In this document: positions 1-9,148 of the stretch, piece after piece
Position numbering within the stretch: position 1 is the first letter of the stretch
How the letters are laid out: each line of letters starts with the position of its first letter
NCBI GenBank assembly: GCA_963748925.1
Contig: CAVVKG010000003.1
Location: 310,001-374,000, forward strand
Direction: 5' to 3'
From: Cryomorpha sp963748925
GTDB taxonomy: Bacteria > Bacteroidota > Bacteroidia > Flavobacteriales_D > Cryomorphaceae
Length of the DNA stretch: 64,000 nt
Made by a program: the position numbers and the translations under genes
Notes under the pieces: model-generated
Told to the model about the DNA's origin: nothing
Seen by the model: the letters and a program-made list of their open reading frames with translations, nothing else
The model's database searches: none

Positions 1-453
1 GATGCCGTCCCCGTCTAAATCAAAAATTTCAATTTGTTCTAACTTTAGAGTGGTACCGTCATTCGTAACAATATCGTAAATATTCAAATCGTCCATTCCA
101 TAGTCAATTTGCAATTTACCTTCACTATCTGTGAATTGCCATGAGAAAGGATTTGACTGATTTTGTTCCGGATAGCATTTAGTTGTTCCTGCATTATCTT
201 CTCCTGTACCATTTTTTTCGAACCTCATGAAATCATCTAATTGGCATTCTTCAATATCGGCCAATGTTGCTAAAGTGTCACCATTTAGTGTTACTAAAAC
301 ATCCGTTATTCCGAAATTCCTCTCTGTAATCAGATCGGTTTTAGTGGGTGGAGTTGGAGGCGTACGATTCTCATCATCATCATCCTGGCAACCAGTAAAA
401 ATTAGACTTGAGAATAGTAAAATAATCAAGGAGAAATTGTGTTGTTTTTTCAT
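1..453 (-). CDS. Lipoprotein, lipocalin-like (C-terminus beyond window)
   Basis: Read on the minus strand from the ATG at 451-453; the frame is open to base 1, so only the first 151 residues are present. The N-terminus has a lysine start, a hydrophobic stretch and the lipobox IFTGC with the lipidated Cys at residue 22, followed by QDDDDEN, an acidic stretch of the kind that exports lipoproteins to the surface in Bacteroidetes. The remainder resembles short lipocalin-like lipoproteins of Flavobacteriia, but this is a loose impression. No partner gene is visible. The lipoprotein call is secure; the fold and function are not. Confidence 0.7.
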   Translation of the reverse strand, partial: MKKQHNFSLIILLFSSLIFTGCQDDDDENRTPPTPPTKTDLITERNFGITDVLVTLNGDTLATLADIEECQLDDFMRFEKNGTGEDNAGTTKCYPEQNQSNPFSWQFTDSEGKLQIDYGMDDLNIYDIVTNDGTTLKLEQIEIFDLDGDGI

Positions 454-622
454 GATCTGAATTCTGTTTTTTGTGAGGTGCAATGGTATGCTATTTTTAG
501 TGTTGTAAGCATAAAAGTCAACCGGATAAAAAGGTTAATATGTGAAGTGTCTCCCCAATTGTACACCCCGGCAGTTACTATTTATCAGTGGCTACTAATA
601 CTTTTGAATAAAGTGGTGATAT

Positions 623-1936
623 ATGAATTATGATACTGATATGCCTTTGACTCAAAAGTGGAGTAAATTCAAATATATACTTAGTGGTGTCCTGTTTTTA
701 GTCGGAAATTTATTAGTGGCTCAAGACAGTACTAAATACGTAAAATTATCTACAACCGATTTGGTAGATTATGATGATGATTTGCAACAACTCAGTGATT
801 ACTTTAACGGGGTAAAGGTTGTAGGGATGGGAGAATCCACACATGGTACCCATGAGTTCTTTACAATGCGCCATCGTGTTTTCAAATATTTGGTGGAGCA
901 TCACGGATACAACACATTTTTTCTTGAGGCAGATTATGCCAATTGCTTACGCGCTAACGAGTTCATTCATGGGAAGGATGATAACGTAAAAGATGTCGTT
1001 AGAGAGATAAGAATCTGGCCTTGGATGACCTATGAAATGATTGATTTGATAAACTGGATGAGAGCGTATAATTTGGCACATACTGACGACCAATTAGAAT
1101 TTATTGGAGTGGATGCACAGCGGTTTATTGAAAATATTGAGAAAATGGACGACCTTTTAGCAGCCAATAACCTTGTTACTACGGATAGTGTCGTATATCA
1201 GATGCTTCTGGGCAAAAATTTTTTCTTAATTGATAAAGCCAAAGATTTAGAACAGTACAAGTTGGCATGGGAAGCAAAAAAAGCGATTAATATTAGTTCA
1301 ATGGACGAAACAGATCATAAGACTTACACTACTCTACTTCGCCACCTCACCCAGTCTCTGAGTGAAAAATATAAGTGGGACAAATATCATGATTACCGGG
1401 ATCAAAGAATGGCAGAGAATATTATGTTTTTTTTAAAAAATAACGCTGCTGCCAAAGGTTTCTTCTGGGCCCACAGCGGGCATGTGTTCAAAATTACCTA
1501 CAAGGAAGGAAAGAAGAAAGAGTGGAGCACGGCTGGGGGCCATTTGAGTAAACAATTGGATGGTAAGTACTTTAATATAGGACAAGATTTTGATGAGGGA
1601 TCCTTTAATGCTTATTATCCGGATCCATCCTCTACGAAAATAATTCACGGGGAAGCCTATACTTTAGGGCCCATCCAGGTAGGCCCTTCTCCGGAAGGTA
1701 GTTTCGTAAGCAGATATCGTTATCTTGAAAGCCCGGTATTCATTGATTGTTCGCACCTTCCAAAGAAGGAACGTGTTGGCTTAAGTTCTATTGGAGCGGT
1801 CTACTATCTTAAAAAAGATGGAAGTGAAAACCCATTTACACGAAACAATTATCATGGCCGGAAGTCCTTTGATGCAATTATTCTAATTAGTACTTCTACT
1901 CCAACTCTGTTGCTAGAAGAAAAGCAGAGCGACTAA
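623..1936 (+). CDS. Erythromycin esterase family protein
   Basis: A 437-residue secreted protein of the erythromycin esterase (EreA/EreB-like) superfamily. The family signature GMGESTHGTHEFF lies at about residues 68-80, where Glu71 and His74 match the catalytic-site region, followed by FLEADYANC near residue 100 and an AHSGH motif in the second half. The N-terminus has a signal peptide (hydrophobic core ILSGVLFLVGNLLVAQ). An in-frame ATG at 641 gives a more usual signal-peptide start than the ATG at 623; either is possible. Many members of this family in environmental Bacteroidetes are not proven resistance genes, so the substrate is unknown. It stands alone, divergent from the upstream lipoprotein. 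Confidence 0.85.
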   Translation: MNYDTDMPLTQKWSKFKYILSGVLFLVGNLLVAQDSTKYVKLSTTDLVDYDDDLQQLSDYFNGVKVVGMGESTHGTHEFFTMRHRVFKYLVEHHGYNTFFLEADYANCLRANEFIHGKDDNVKDVVREIRIWPWMTYEMIDLINWMRAYNLAHTDDQLEFIGVDAQRFIENIEKMDDLLAANNLVTTDSVVYQMLLGKNFFLIDKAKDLEQYKLAWEAKKAINISSMDETDHKTYTTLLRHLTQSLSEKYKWDKYHDYRDQRMAENIMFFLKNNAAAKGFFWAHSGHVFKITYKEGKKKEWSTAGGHLSKQLDGKYFNIGQDFDEGSFNAYYPDPSSTKIIHGEAYTLGPIQVGPSPEGSFVSRYRYLESPVFIDCSHLPKKERVGLSSIGAVYYLKKDGSENPFTRNNYHGRKSFDAIILISTSTPTLLLEEKQSD

Positions 1937-2332
1937 GATTGTGTTCTGACCAGGCATAGCTGTTTCTAAACACTATACTTCGACTACAGTAAAAAAGAGA
2001 ATGGTTATGATCTTCCCCATTAATTTTAAATTGAACTATACACTTTGTTTATCTGTGCTGTAAACGAATACCTGGAAGCTGTTATTAACGGATGAACTAA
2101 TAAATTCCACTTATGGTTGCATGATATGGTCAACTTTGGTCAAAACAAACCAACCTAGATAACATAGGTGATCGAACCGATCAGGAAAATAAAAACAGAC
2201 GATACCTCCAAAACGAATTATGGCTGGAATAAAAAATGGAATATAGAAATTCAGCCTTGTCTAGTTTATATCAGTGTAACATCCAATTAGAGAAATACTA
2301 AAATTGCAAATAGTAAAAACTCAAAAGTCCTT
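1937..2332. other. Intergenic region, no gene seen
   Basis: This AT-rich stretch separates two convergent genes. I see no ORF with family-like sequence, no tRNA, no strong terminator hairpin and no repeat. It may contain decayed sequence, but nothing recognisable remains. Confidence 0.5.
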
Positions 2333-3289
2333 TCAATCATAAATCTGAACCGAGTAAGGTGAACTGCCGGCCCATATTCCCAGGCCGTTCTCAATATTGC
2401 TAAACACCTGTACAGGCTGAGCAAATGGATCTCCCTCGGTGTAATAATAATTTTCAAGCGTGCGTTTGTATTTGTAATAAGCCTCGGAGCAAGAAGTGAG
2501 CCTCAACTCTAAGCTCGTGCCTGATACCTGGGTATAGTATGTCTCGACCAGTATTTTGAACCCTTGTAAGTTTCCGTCAAAAAGAGCATCATTAAAAGCA
2601 AGGCTGTTGGAATAGTACATAGTTTCAGCTAACTCCAGTTCGGTATTAGAAAGAAGAATCTGATCTGATGTGGTAAAACCTGTGAGACTCCTATATGGCT
2701 CTTCGTAGTAAATGGTATCCATAATCGTCATTCCCGTTTGCGGATCATACTGATAGTCAATATAGTAAAGTTGCGTGTTGAAAACTTCAATTACGTAGAA
2801 ATTTTCGGTGCCTGCCGGGTCATTAATAGTAAATTCTATTTGTAGCTTGTCGACAGTGTTGTCATATTCAGTTACAGAAATGGTCGCGGTATCCCAGGTA
2901 GCAATAGGAACTGTAAATGGAGCTAAATCAATAGCATAAATCGATCCGAATGCCCCCGCGGAGGCGCGCACTTCGTAAAGCGCGTTGGCCTGAGCCAGAG
3001 CAGTACCGGTATAAATCCCATCTCCGGCGTGCTCCAAAGAGTCTACAAGCTCTCCATTTTCATTAAATACCGCTACTTTCCCATTCGAGATAGTATTCAG
3101 ACTACCATTTGATACATAGCCCTGACTATTTGAAAGTTCAACGCTAAAAGTCGAGTCTGCCGAAAAAACGCCATTTAATACAAGGCGTGGCTTTGCATCC
3201 TCACCGTCATATTCAAGGTATTTTTCGCACCCCAGAAGGATAAAAGCTATCAGGAATGAAACGGGTAAAACTATTTTTTTTCCGGTCAT
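2333..3289 (-). CDS. DUF4249 domain lipoprotein
   Basis: A 318-residue lipoprotein with lipobox ILLGC (Cys21) followed by EKYLEYDGEDAKPRLVLNGVFSADS, the typical opening of DUF4249 proteins, in which a lipidated N-terminus leads into a beta-sandwich beginning with a 'P.LVLNG' strand. It follows the TonB-dependent receptor by only four bases on the same strand, so the two are almost certainly co-transcribed. DUF4249 proteins regularly sit beside carboxypeptidase-regulatory-domain TonB receptors in Bacteroidetes and probably act as their surface-exposed partner, by analogy with SusD; the ligand is unknown. The family call is confident, the role is inference. Confidence 0.85.
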   Translation of the reverse strand: MTGKKIVLPVSFLIAFILLGCEKYLEYDGEDAKPRLVLNGVFSADSTFSVELSNSQGYVSNGSLNTISNGKVAVFNENGELVDSLEHAGDGIYTGTALAQANALYEVRASAGAFGSIYAIDLAPFTVPIATWDTATISVTEYDNTVDKLQIEFTINDPAGTENFYVIEVFNTQLYYIDYQYDPQTGMTIMDTIYYEEPYRSLTGFTTSDQILLSNTELELAETMYYSNSLAFNDALFDGNLQGFKILVETYYTQVSGTSLELRLTSCSEAYYKYKRTLENYYYTEGDPFAQPVQVFSNIENGLGIWAGSSPYSVQIYD

Positions 3290-3293
3290 GATC

Positions 3294-5651
3294 TTAAAAT
3301 TTGAAATTGTAGCTGAACGAGGGAATAATAGGAAAGATGCTTATTTGAGTCAAACGTGTATTTCCGAAGCGATCATTCGAGAAATAGAGGAAAAAAGGGT
3401 TTTGCCGACTATAAGCATTGTACAAACCAAAACTCCAAGTCCTGCTTCCGTAGCGGGTTTCCTTGTGGAGATTTACTCCAATGTCAAGTCTATGGTAAGA
3501 GGGCATGCGGTAGTTATTTCGAGATTCAATATAGCCTACATCGCCACCGTAAAATGAGGTATTAAAACCCGGTGCCGGTCTATATCTCTCTGTAGGAAGA
3601 GTTACCGCATTTCCGGTACCGTAAACCCAAACCACGCCTACATCAACGCGGTCATTGAACTTGTGGGTTAGTGCTACCGATATATCATGACGTCTATCAT
3701 ACCTGTATGGAAACTTCTCTCCGTTGTTTAGTTCTTCAAACTGCCTATCTGTCCACGAAAGCGTGTATCCAACCCAACCGGTTGTTTTTCCCACTTTCTT
3801 TTCAAACATAATCTCGCCACCATAGCTCCAGCCTTGACCGGTCTCTACTTTTGTTTGCCAATTATCGGCATTTCCAAGAAATGAAGCGCCATCCTTATAC
3901 TCAATAAGGTTTTTCATTTTTTTATAATAGCCTTCCACACTTATTTCGTATTCTTTTTTTATTGTGCGAGCTACTCCGGCTGCTACTTGATGGGATATTT
4001 GTGGTTTTATATTGGCAGTAGGAGGAACCCAGAGGTCAGTGGGCAGTCCTATGCCTGCATTTGTTAGGAGGTGCAGGAATTGAGCCATGCTGGCATATGA
4101 AGCTTTAACAGCTGTGTTTTCAGAAAGGATAAACCGACCAGAAAACCTGGGTTGAAGAGAATAGTATGTCTTTCCCTCTACATTAAACCCCGAAAAATGA
4201 AGACCACCATTGATCTTTAATCTTTCGGTAATTTTAAAATCGTCTTGAACGTAAGTGTAAAACTCATTTGCATAAATCTTTGACGAACCGTATGAGGTAT
4301 CCTGCTGGGCAAACTCAGAGTCTTCCTTAAAACTGTTAATGCCAGGGTTGAAAGTGTGGTACGTGTAGCTTCCACCAAATTTTATGTAGTGGTCCGGACT
4401 TGGTACGTAGTTGAAATCAACTTTCCCACTCCAATCCTGTATTCCCGAGAGGTATTCAATGCGTGAGAAGTTATTGATCGTTTGACCATTTTGCACGTAC
4501 TTGGTTCGCGATTCATTGAAGATATCAAATTCGTAGTTGCTATAAGTAACTGTGGTATTGCTAAATAACTTGGGATTGAAAATGTAATTCCAGCGGAGTG
4601 CTCCAATTCCATTTCCCCACTGAAGACGTGCTTCGTAGCTATCTTCCACTAATTCATTTCCGGTTCCATAGCTATATTTGTCTTTAGCAAAGAAGCGGTC
4701 CTTTCCAAAGTATCCGCTTAGATACAGGCGGCTGCGATCAGAAAACTTGTGGTTAATCTTGGCATTCAGATCATAGAAATAATATCCGCCATCTACATCT
4801 CCCTGGGCTCTAATAATAGGACGAGCCAAAGCATCTATATAGGTACGCCGGCCCGAAACCATAAACGATGTTTTGTCTTTTATAATCGGCCCTTCCAACG
4901 TAAGTCGTGAGGCTACAAGTCCAATGCCACCTTCGCCATGAATTTTCTTGGTGTTTCCCTCTTTCATTCTAATGTCGATTACCGAACTCAATCTGCCGCC
5001 ATATTCTGCCGGAAAGCCACCCTTTACAAGTTTTACTGAGTTGATAGCATCTGTATTGAAAACGGAGAAAAATCCGAAAAGATGGCTGGCGTTGTAAACA
5101 GGCACACCGTCAATAAGTATGAGGTTTTGATCTGGTCCGCCACCGCGCACATATATCCCTGAGCTACCTTCAGACCCGCTTTGAACACCGGGGAGTAGCT
5201 GAATCGTTTTCATCACATCACGCTCACCCATTAACACGGGTAGGTCGCGCACTTTATCCATAGAAACATCAATCGTGCTCATTTGCGATTTCTCTATTAA
5301 GTCATTTTCCTGGGTAGCGGTAATTTCAACGCCTTTAAGTTCGGTGAGACCGCTCATTTCCATGTCTATGATTTTATTTGCCTTTAGCAAAAAAACCTGA
5401 GATTGATTTTGAAAACCAACATAGGAGTAGCGCAGTTTTACCGAATCGGAAGGAAGGGTAAGACTATAGAATCCGTAATTATTTGCGGTGGTTCCCTTTC
5501 CGGAAACGTAGTCGTAAATAGTTGCACCGATCAAGGCTTCACCAGAAGCCTGATCTGTAATAGTTCCGGATATTGTGTAAGTGGGTATTTGTGCTATGCC
5601 ACAGAGGGAAATAAGCAGTAATACGCTGGTCAGGCATAAGCTTCGAATCAT
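3294..5651 (-). CDS. TonB-dependent receptor with carboxypeptidase-like regulatory domain
   Basis: A 785-residue outer-membrane receptor for TonB-driven uptake. Residues 1-20 are a signal peptide ending CGIA, about 25-105 a CarboxypepD_reg-like beta-sandwich (TISGTITDQASGEALIGAT), about 125-230 the plug domain with the motifs GIYVRGGGPDQNLILIDG and GGFPAEYGGRLSSVIDIR, and the rest a beta-barrel ending in Phe (SYNFKF) as expected for BAM-inserted proteins. It leads a two-gene unit with the DUF4249 lipoprotein. This architecture belongs to the receptor class paired with DUF4249 rather than SusD. Nothing in the sequence identifies the substrate; neither sugar-degrading nor siderophore genes are nearby. 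Confidence 0.93.
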   Translation of the reverse strand: MIRSLCLTSVLLLISLCGIAQIPTYTISGTITDQASGEALIGATIYDYVSGKGTTANNYGFYSLTLPSDSVKLRYSYVGFQNQSQVFLLKANKIIDMEMSGLTELKGVEITATQENDLIEKSQMSTIDVSMDKVRDLPVLMGERDVMKTIQLLPGVQSGSEGSSGIYVRGGGPDQNLILIDGVPVYNASHLFGFFSVFNTDAINSVKLVKGGFPAEYGGRLSSVIDIRMKEGNTKKIHGEGGIGLVASRLTLEGPIIKDKTSFMVSGRRTYIDALARPIIRAQGDVDGGYYFYDLNAKINHKFSDRSRLYLSGYFGKDRFFAKDKYSYGTGNELVEDSYEARLQWGNGIGALRWNYIFNPKLFSNTTVTYSNYEFDIFNESRTKYVQNGQTINNFSRIEYLSGIQDWSGKVDFNYVPSPDHYIKFGGSYTYHTFNPGINSFKEDSEFAQQDTSYGSSKIYANEFYTYVQDDFKITERLKINGGLHFSGFNVEGKTYYSLQPRFSGRFILSENTAVKASYASMAQFLHLLTNAGIGLPTDLWVPPTANIKPQISHQVAAGVARTIKKEYEISVEGYYKKMKNLIEYKDGASFLGNADNWQTKVETGQGWSYGGEIMFEKKVGKTTGWVGYTLSWTDRQFEELNNGEKFPYRYDRRHDISVALTHKFNDRVDVGVVWVYGTGNAVTLPTERYRPAPGFNTSFYGGDVGYIESRNNYRMPSYHRLDIGVNLHKETRYGSRTWSFGLYNAYSRQNPFFLYFSNDRFGNTRLTQISIFPIIPSFSYNFKF

Positions 5652-6064
5652 GATTAAGGGGTCGTATCAATGGTTTAATCAATTTGCAAAATAACGTTAA
5701 TATTACATCGAGATTGTGATTTCCCCTAAGAAATATTAAATATAAAATTTGCTGATTAATTGAGAGTTTTGAATATTGGTGAAATCATGTTTTATAGCTT
5801 TAGCTATTAGAGGTCTTAAGGGTTTTTATTGTGTTATAATATCAAAGAAACCTCACACAGGAAAAGTCAATATCTATTGAAAATTTCTTGGTATTTAATT
5901 AAAATACTTCACCTTATCAGCGTTATTTGGTTAGCTTGATTTGCTCTTGCAATTTAAATGATCTCGTTTGAGAGAAAAGCCCATAAAATCAGTATTTCCA
6001 ACCTAAAAATACGACTGCCTATTGTATATTCGCGGTTCAAAATAAATTTGATTTTCAAGAAGCC
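5652..6064. other. Divergent intergenic region between TonB receptor and mrp operon
   Basis: About 410 AT-rich bases between two divergently transcribed operons, so it should hold both promoters. A TATATTCG-like element lies around 6024, some 35 bases before mrpA, but it matches the Bacteroidetes -7 consensus only in part. On the minus strand a TTATTTTG sequence lies about 40 bases before the receptor start. No ORF or structured RNA is apparent. Confidence 0.4.
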
Positions 6065-8368
6065 ATGTTAATCGCGGTTTTATTAGGTTTTCTCTTTGCT
6101 GGTGTTCTGGTTTTTGCCGGAGGGATACTCAAGGGCCGCGCTTCTATTCTGAATGCCGTAATACCTACCGGGCTTTTTATTTATTTTTCAAGTTTGATTC
6201 CTGAAGTACTCAGTTCAGGACGGGTGTTCAAATCATATGAATGGGTTAAATCTATGGGGGTAAGCCTCAACTTTAACCTCGATGGCCTGTCATTGATTTT
6301 TGTATTAATGATAACCGGGATTGGAGCTCTGGTATTTATTTACACCTCTTCTTACATGAAGGGTAGTGCTCACCTTGACAGGTTTTACGGCTATCTCAGC
6401 ATGTTTATGGCCTCCATGCTTGGGCTGGTATTGTCAGATAATCTCATTACTATCTTTGTTTTTTGGGAGCTAACCAGCATTACATCATTCTTTTTGATTG
6501 GCTACAATAGTCGGCAGGAAGATTCGCGAAAAGCGGCACAAATGGCTTTAGCGATAACTGGCCTGGGTGGTATGCTTCTCCTGGGAGGAGTCTTGATGAT
6601 TGGCTCCATTGGCGGAAGCTACTCCATTCAAGAGTTACTTAATTCAGGGGCTGCCTTTTCGGCAAATGCTTATTATTCGGTTATTCTTTTCTTCATTATT
6701 GGAGCAGCTTTTACCAAGTCGGCTCAATTCCCATTTCACTTTTGGTTGCCCGGAGCAATGAAGGCTCCAACACCGGTTTCTACCTATTTGCACTCTGCAA
6801 CAATGGTGAAAGCCGGCATCTATTTGCTCCTGAGAATGAGCCCACTTTTGGGTAATGATCCGGCATGGAATAATACATTGATGGCCTTCGGTGGAATTAC
6901 TATGCTTTATGGTGCCTGGCATACCTTATTTCGCACGGATCTTAAAGGTATTTTGGCATATTCTACAATTTCTGCCTTGGGAATTCTTACTTTTTTAATT
7001 GGGATAGGAACGGAAGAAGCACTGCTCGCGGCCTTAATTTTTATTCTTGTTCACGCACTTTATAAAGCAACTCTTTTCCTCGTTGCGGGATCAATTGATA
7101 AGGCAACAGGTACAAGAGATATCCTGCGCTTAGGTGGCCTCGGGAAATATATGATTCCAGTAGCAATAGCCGGGTTTCTTGCCGCGGTTTCTAATGCGGG
7201 AATGCCGCCCTCATTTGGTTTCCTGGGAAAAGATCTGATTTATGAGGCCACTTTGGGGATGGGTGATATGGCAATTGTATTGACTATTGTCGCAATTTTG
7301 ACTAATGTATTGCTAGCGTATGCCGGATATGTCGTTGGTATAAAGCCATTCTTCGGCAAACTTCCTGAAGATGAAGATGATGTGAAGAAGCTATCGCCAT
7401 TTGTTTGGGCTCCTCCCTTTATACTGGGTGTTCTCTGTATTCTTTTCGGATTTTTTCCCGGTATTGGCGAAAGCCTTGCAAAACCAGCCGTCGCCGCTGT
7501 TCTGGGCGAAGAGTATGATTTTCATCTAAAATTATGGCACGGGTTTAATAACATTTTACTTCTAAGTGGTATTACCATTGTGTCTGGTCTCGCATTGTAC
7601 TTTTTAATAAAGCCCAGCCAAAAGAAAGTTGATTTTATTAGCAAAGCTGATTTTATCGCTCCTGAATCGCTTACTCAGTTATTTGCATTTGGATTCGAAC
7701 GTTTCTCCTTATTCTGGACTCGTTTGCTGACCAGTGGCTATCTGCGCTATTATATTCTTACAATCATGTTTTTCGTCGTAGGCATAGTTGGTTATGAGTT
7801 ATTCGCAGGGGCACATGTCTACATGGATTTTAGCACCTTAAAGGAGGTGTCGTTTTATGAAATGGGCACTGTATTTATCATGATATTGAGTATGGGAGTT
7901 ATTGTGTCCAGCTCTTCAAGACTTACAGCCGTAGCGGCTTTAGGCGTTATGGGCTATGCTATTTGTATCATATTCGTAATTTATGGAGCCCCTGATTTGG
8001 CTATGACCCAATTTGCTATCGACACCCTTACCGTTATCTTGTTTGTATTAGTGCTTTATAGATTACCAAAGTATTTGAAGTTGAGTGATAACCGTTCGCG
8101 CGTTCGCGATGTTATCGTTTCTATTTCTTTTGGAACTTTAATAACTCTGATTATACTACAGGTTTTGGCTCAGCCTGTTACCAAAGAAATAAGCGCTTTT
8201 TACGCACAAAACGCTTATACCCTCGCTAAGGGTAAGAATGTGGTGAATGTAATACTGGTAGATTTTAGAGGAATAGATACTATGGTGGAAATCACGGTGC
8301 TTGCCATCTCTGCTCTTGGTGTGTTTAGCTTATTGAAACTCCAAATGAAAAACCCCGAAATAGACTAG
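6065..8368 (+). CDS. mrpA: Na+/H+ antiporter subunit A (MrpA/MnhA)
   Basis: A 767-residue integral membrane protein, the largest subunit of the Mrp cation/proton antiporter, related to complex I NuoL. The antiporter core carries FWELTS with Glu135, a conserved Lys near residue 218, PFHFWLPGAMKAPTPVSTYLHSATMVKAG at about 223-250 with Lys249, all proton-path residues of the family. The C-terminal third contains the DUF4040 segment (GAPDLAMTQFAIDTL) and an MrpB-like stretch (VNVILVDFRGIDTMVEITVL), as in full-length MrpA. It starts a seven-gene run A-B-C-D-E-F-G with gaps of at most five bases or short overlaps. The complex exports Na+ in exchange for protons and maintains pH. Confidence 0.95.
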   Translation: MLIAVLLGFLFAGVLVFAGGILKGRASILNAVIPTGLFIYFSSLIPEVLSSGRVFKSYEWVKSMGVSLNFNLDGLSLIFVLMITGIGALVFIYTSSYMKGSAHLDRFYGYLSMFMASMLGLVLSDNLITIFVFWELTSITSFFLIGYNSRQEDSRKAAQMALAITGLGGMLLLGGVLMIGSIGGSYSIQELLNSGAAFSANAYYSVILFFIIGAAFTKSAQFPFHFWLPGAMKAPTPVSTYLHSATMVKAGIYLLLRMSPLLGNDPAWNNTLMAFGGITMLYGAWHTLFRTDLKGILAYSTISALGILTFLIGIGTEEALLAALIFILVHALYKATLFLVAGSIDKATGTRDILRLGGLGKYMIPVAIAGFLAAVSNAGMPPSFGFLGKDLIYEATLGMGDMAIVLTIVAILTNVLLAYAGYVVGIKPFFGKLPEDEDDVKKLSPFVWAPPFILGVLCILFGFFPGIGESLAKPAVAAVLGEEYDFHLKLWHGFNNILLLSGITIVSGLALYFLIKPSQKKVDFISKADFIAPESLTQLFAFGFERFSLFWTRLLTSGYLRYYILTIMFFVVGIVGYELFAGAHVYMDFSTLKEVSFYEMGTVFIMILSMGVIVSSSSRLTAVAALGVMGYAICIIFVIYGAPDLAMTQFAIDTLTVILFVLVLYRLPKYLKLSDNRSRVRDVIVSISFGTLITLIILQVLAQPVTKEISAFYAQNAYTLAKGKNVVNVILVDFRGIDTMVEITVLAISALGVFSLLKLQMKNPEID

Positions 8369-8371
8369 ACC

Positions 8372-8785
8372 ATGAATTCACTTATTCTACGCACGGCCAC
8401 TAATTACATACTTCCGCTATTGCTTATGTTTTCTGTGTTTATATTGCTGCGCGGACATTACCTGCCCGGTGGTGGTTTTGTTGGAGGACTCATTGCAGCC
8501 GTTGGGTTTGTGCTGCACATGTTTGCTCATGGCGTTGAAAGAACTCAAAGTTTGCTCGGAATTCATCCCGGTTACCTTTTGCCATTTGGCCTCAGTCTTG
8601 CCCTAATAAGTGGTTTCGCCCCCGTTTTTTTTACAGGAGAGCCATTTATGACAGGTGTTTGGCTCAAAGATCCTATCCCCGTAATCGGCAAAGTGGGCTC
8701 GGCGCTCTTTTTTGATATAGGGGTTTACCTCGTAGTTTTCGGGGTATCTCTTACTATTTTGTTCACGATATCTGAAGAGGCTTAG
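8372..8785 (+). CDS. mrpB: Na+/H+ antiporter subunit B (MrpB/MnhB)
   Basis: A 137-residue membrane protein three bases after mrpA. It shows the MnhB signature LLRGHYLPGGGFVGGLIAAVGFVLHMFAHG at about residues 25-55 and four predicted transmembrane helices. The RGHxxPGGGF motif is diagnostic. MrpB is required for assembly and activity of the antiporter complex. Its position between A and C is the standard operon order. Confidence 0.95.
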   Translation: MNSLILRTATNYILPLLLMFSVFILLRGHYLPGGGFVGGLIAAVGFVLHMFAHGVERTQSLLGIHPGYLLPFGLSLALISGFAPVFFTGEPFMTGVWLKDPIPVIGKVGSALFFDIGVYLVVFGVSLTILFTISEEA

Positions 8786-8788
8786 CCA

Positions 8789-9148
8789 ATGGAATTACTC
8801 CTTGCCATAACGATAGGTTTACTTTACGCTTCGGGTATTTACATGATGCTGCGCCGTAGTTTGGTGAAACTTATTATAGGAATTATCCTGCTGGGAAATG
8901 GTGTAAACCTCCTTATTTATCTCCTGGGCCGAATTACTAAAGGTAGTTCACCAATCATACCGGATGGATTGAGCACATTTGCCGCAGCTTATGCTGACCC
9001 TGTGCCGCAAGCCCTTGTCCTTACTGCAATTGTAATTAGCTTTGGCCTGCAAGCTTTTGCTATTATTCTTATTAAGCGGGTGTTTAAAGTTGTGAATACC
9101 GACGATTTAGATGAATTAAGTTATAACGAGGAGGACGAGACGATATGA
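8789..9148 (+). CDS. mrpC: Na+/H+ antiporter subunit C (MrpC/MnhC, NuoK-like)
   Basis: A 119-residue protein with three transmembrane helices, homologous to complex I subunit NuoK. The segments LIIGIILLGNGVNLLIYLLG and DPVPQALVLTAIVISFGLQAFAIIL match the NuoK/MnhC pattern, including the conserved DPxPQALVLTAIVI. The acidic C-terminal tail (DDLDELSYNEEDE) is soluble. Its end overlaps the start of mrpD by four bases (ATGA), implying translational coupling. Confidence 0.95.
   Translation: MELLLAITIGLLYASGIYMMLRRSLVKLIIGIILLGNGVNLLIYLLGRITKGSSPIIPDGLSTFAAAYADPVPQALVLTAIVISFGLQAFAIILIKRVFKVVNTDDLDELSYNEEDETI

Noticed and set aside
623..1936. Erythromycin resistance gene
   Set aside because: The protein belongs to the esterase superfamily, but many chromosomal members have no macrolide activity and there is no resistance or mobile context.
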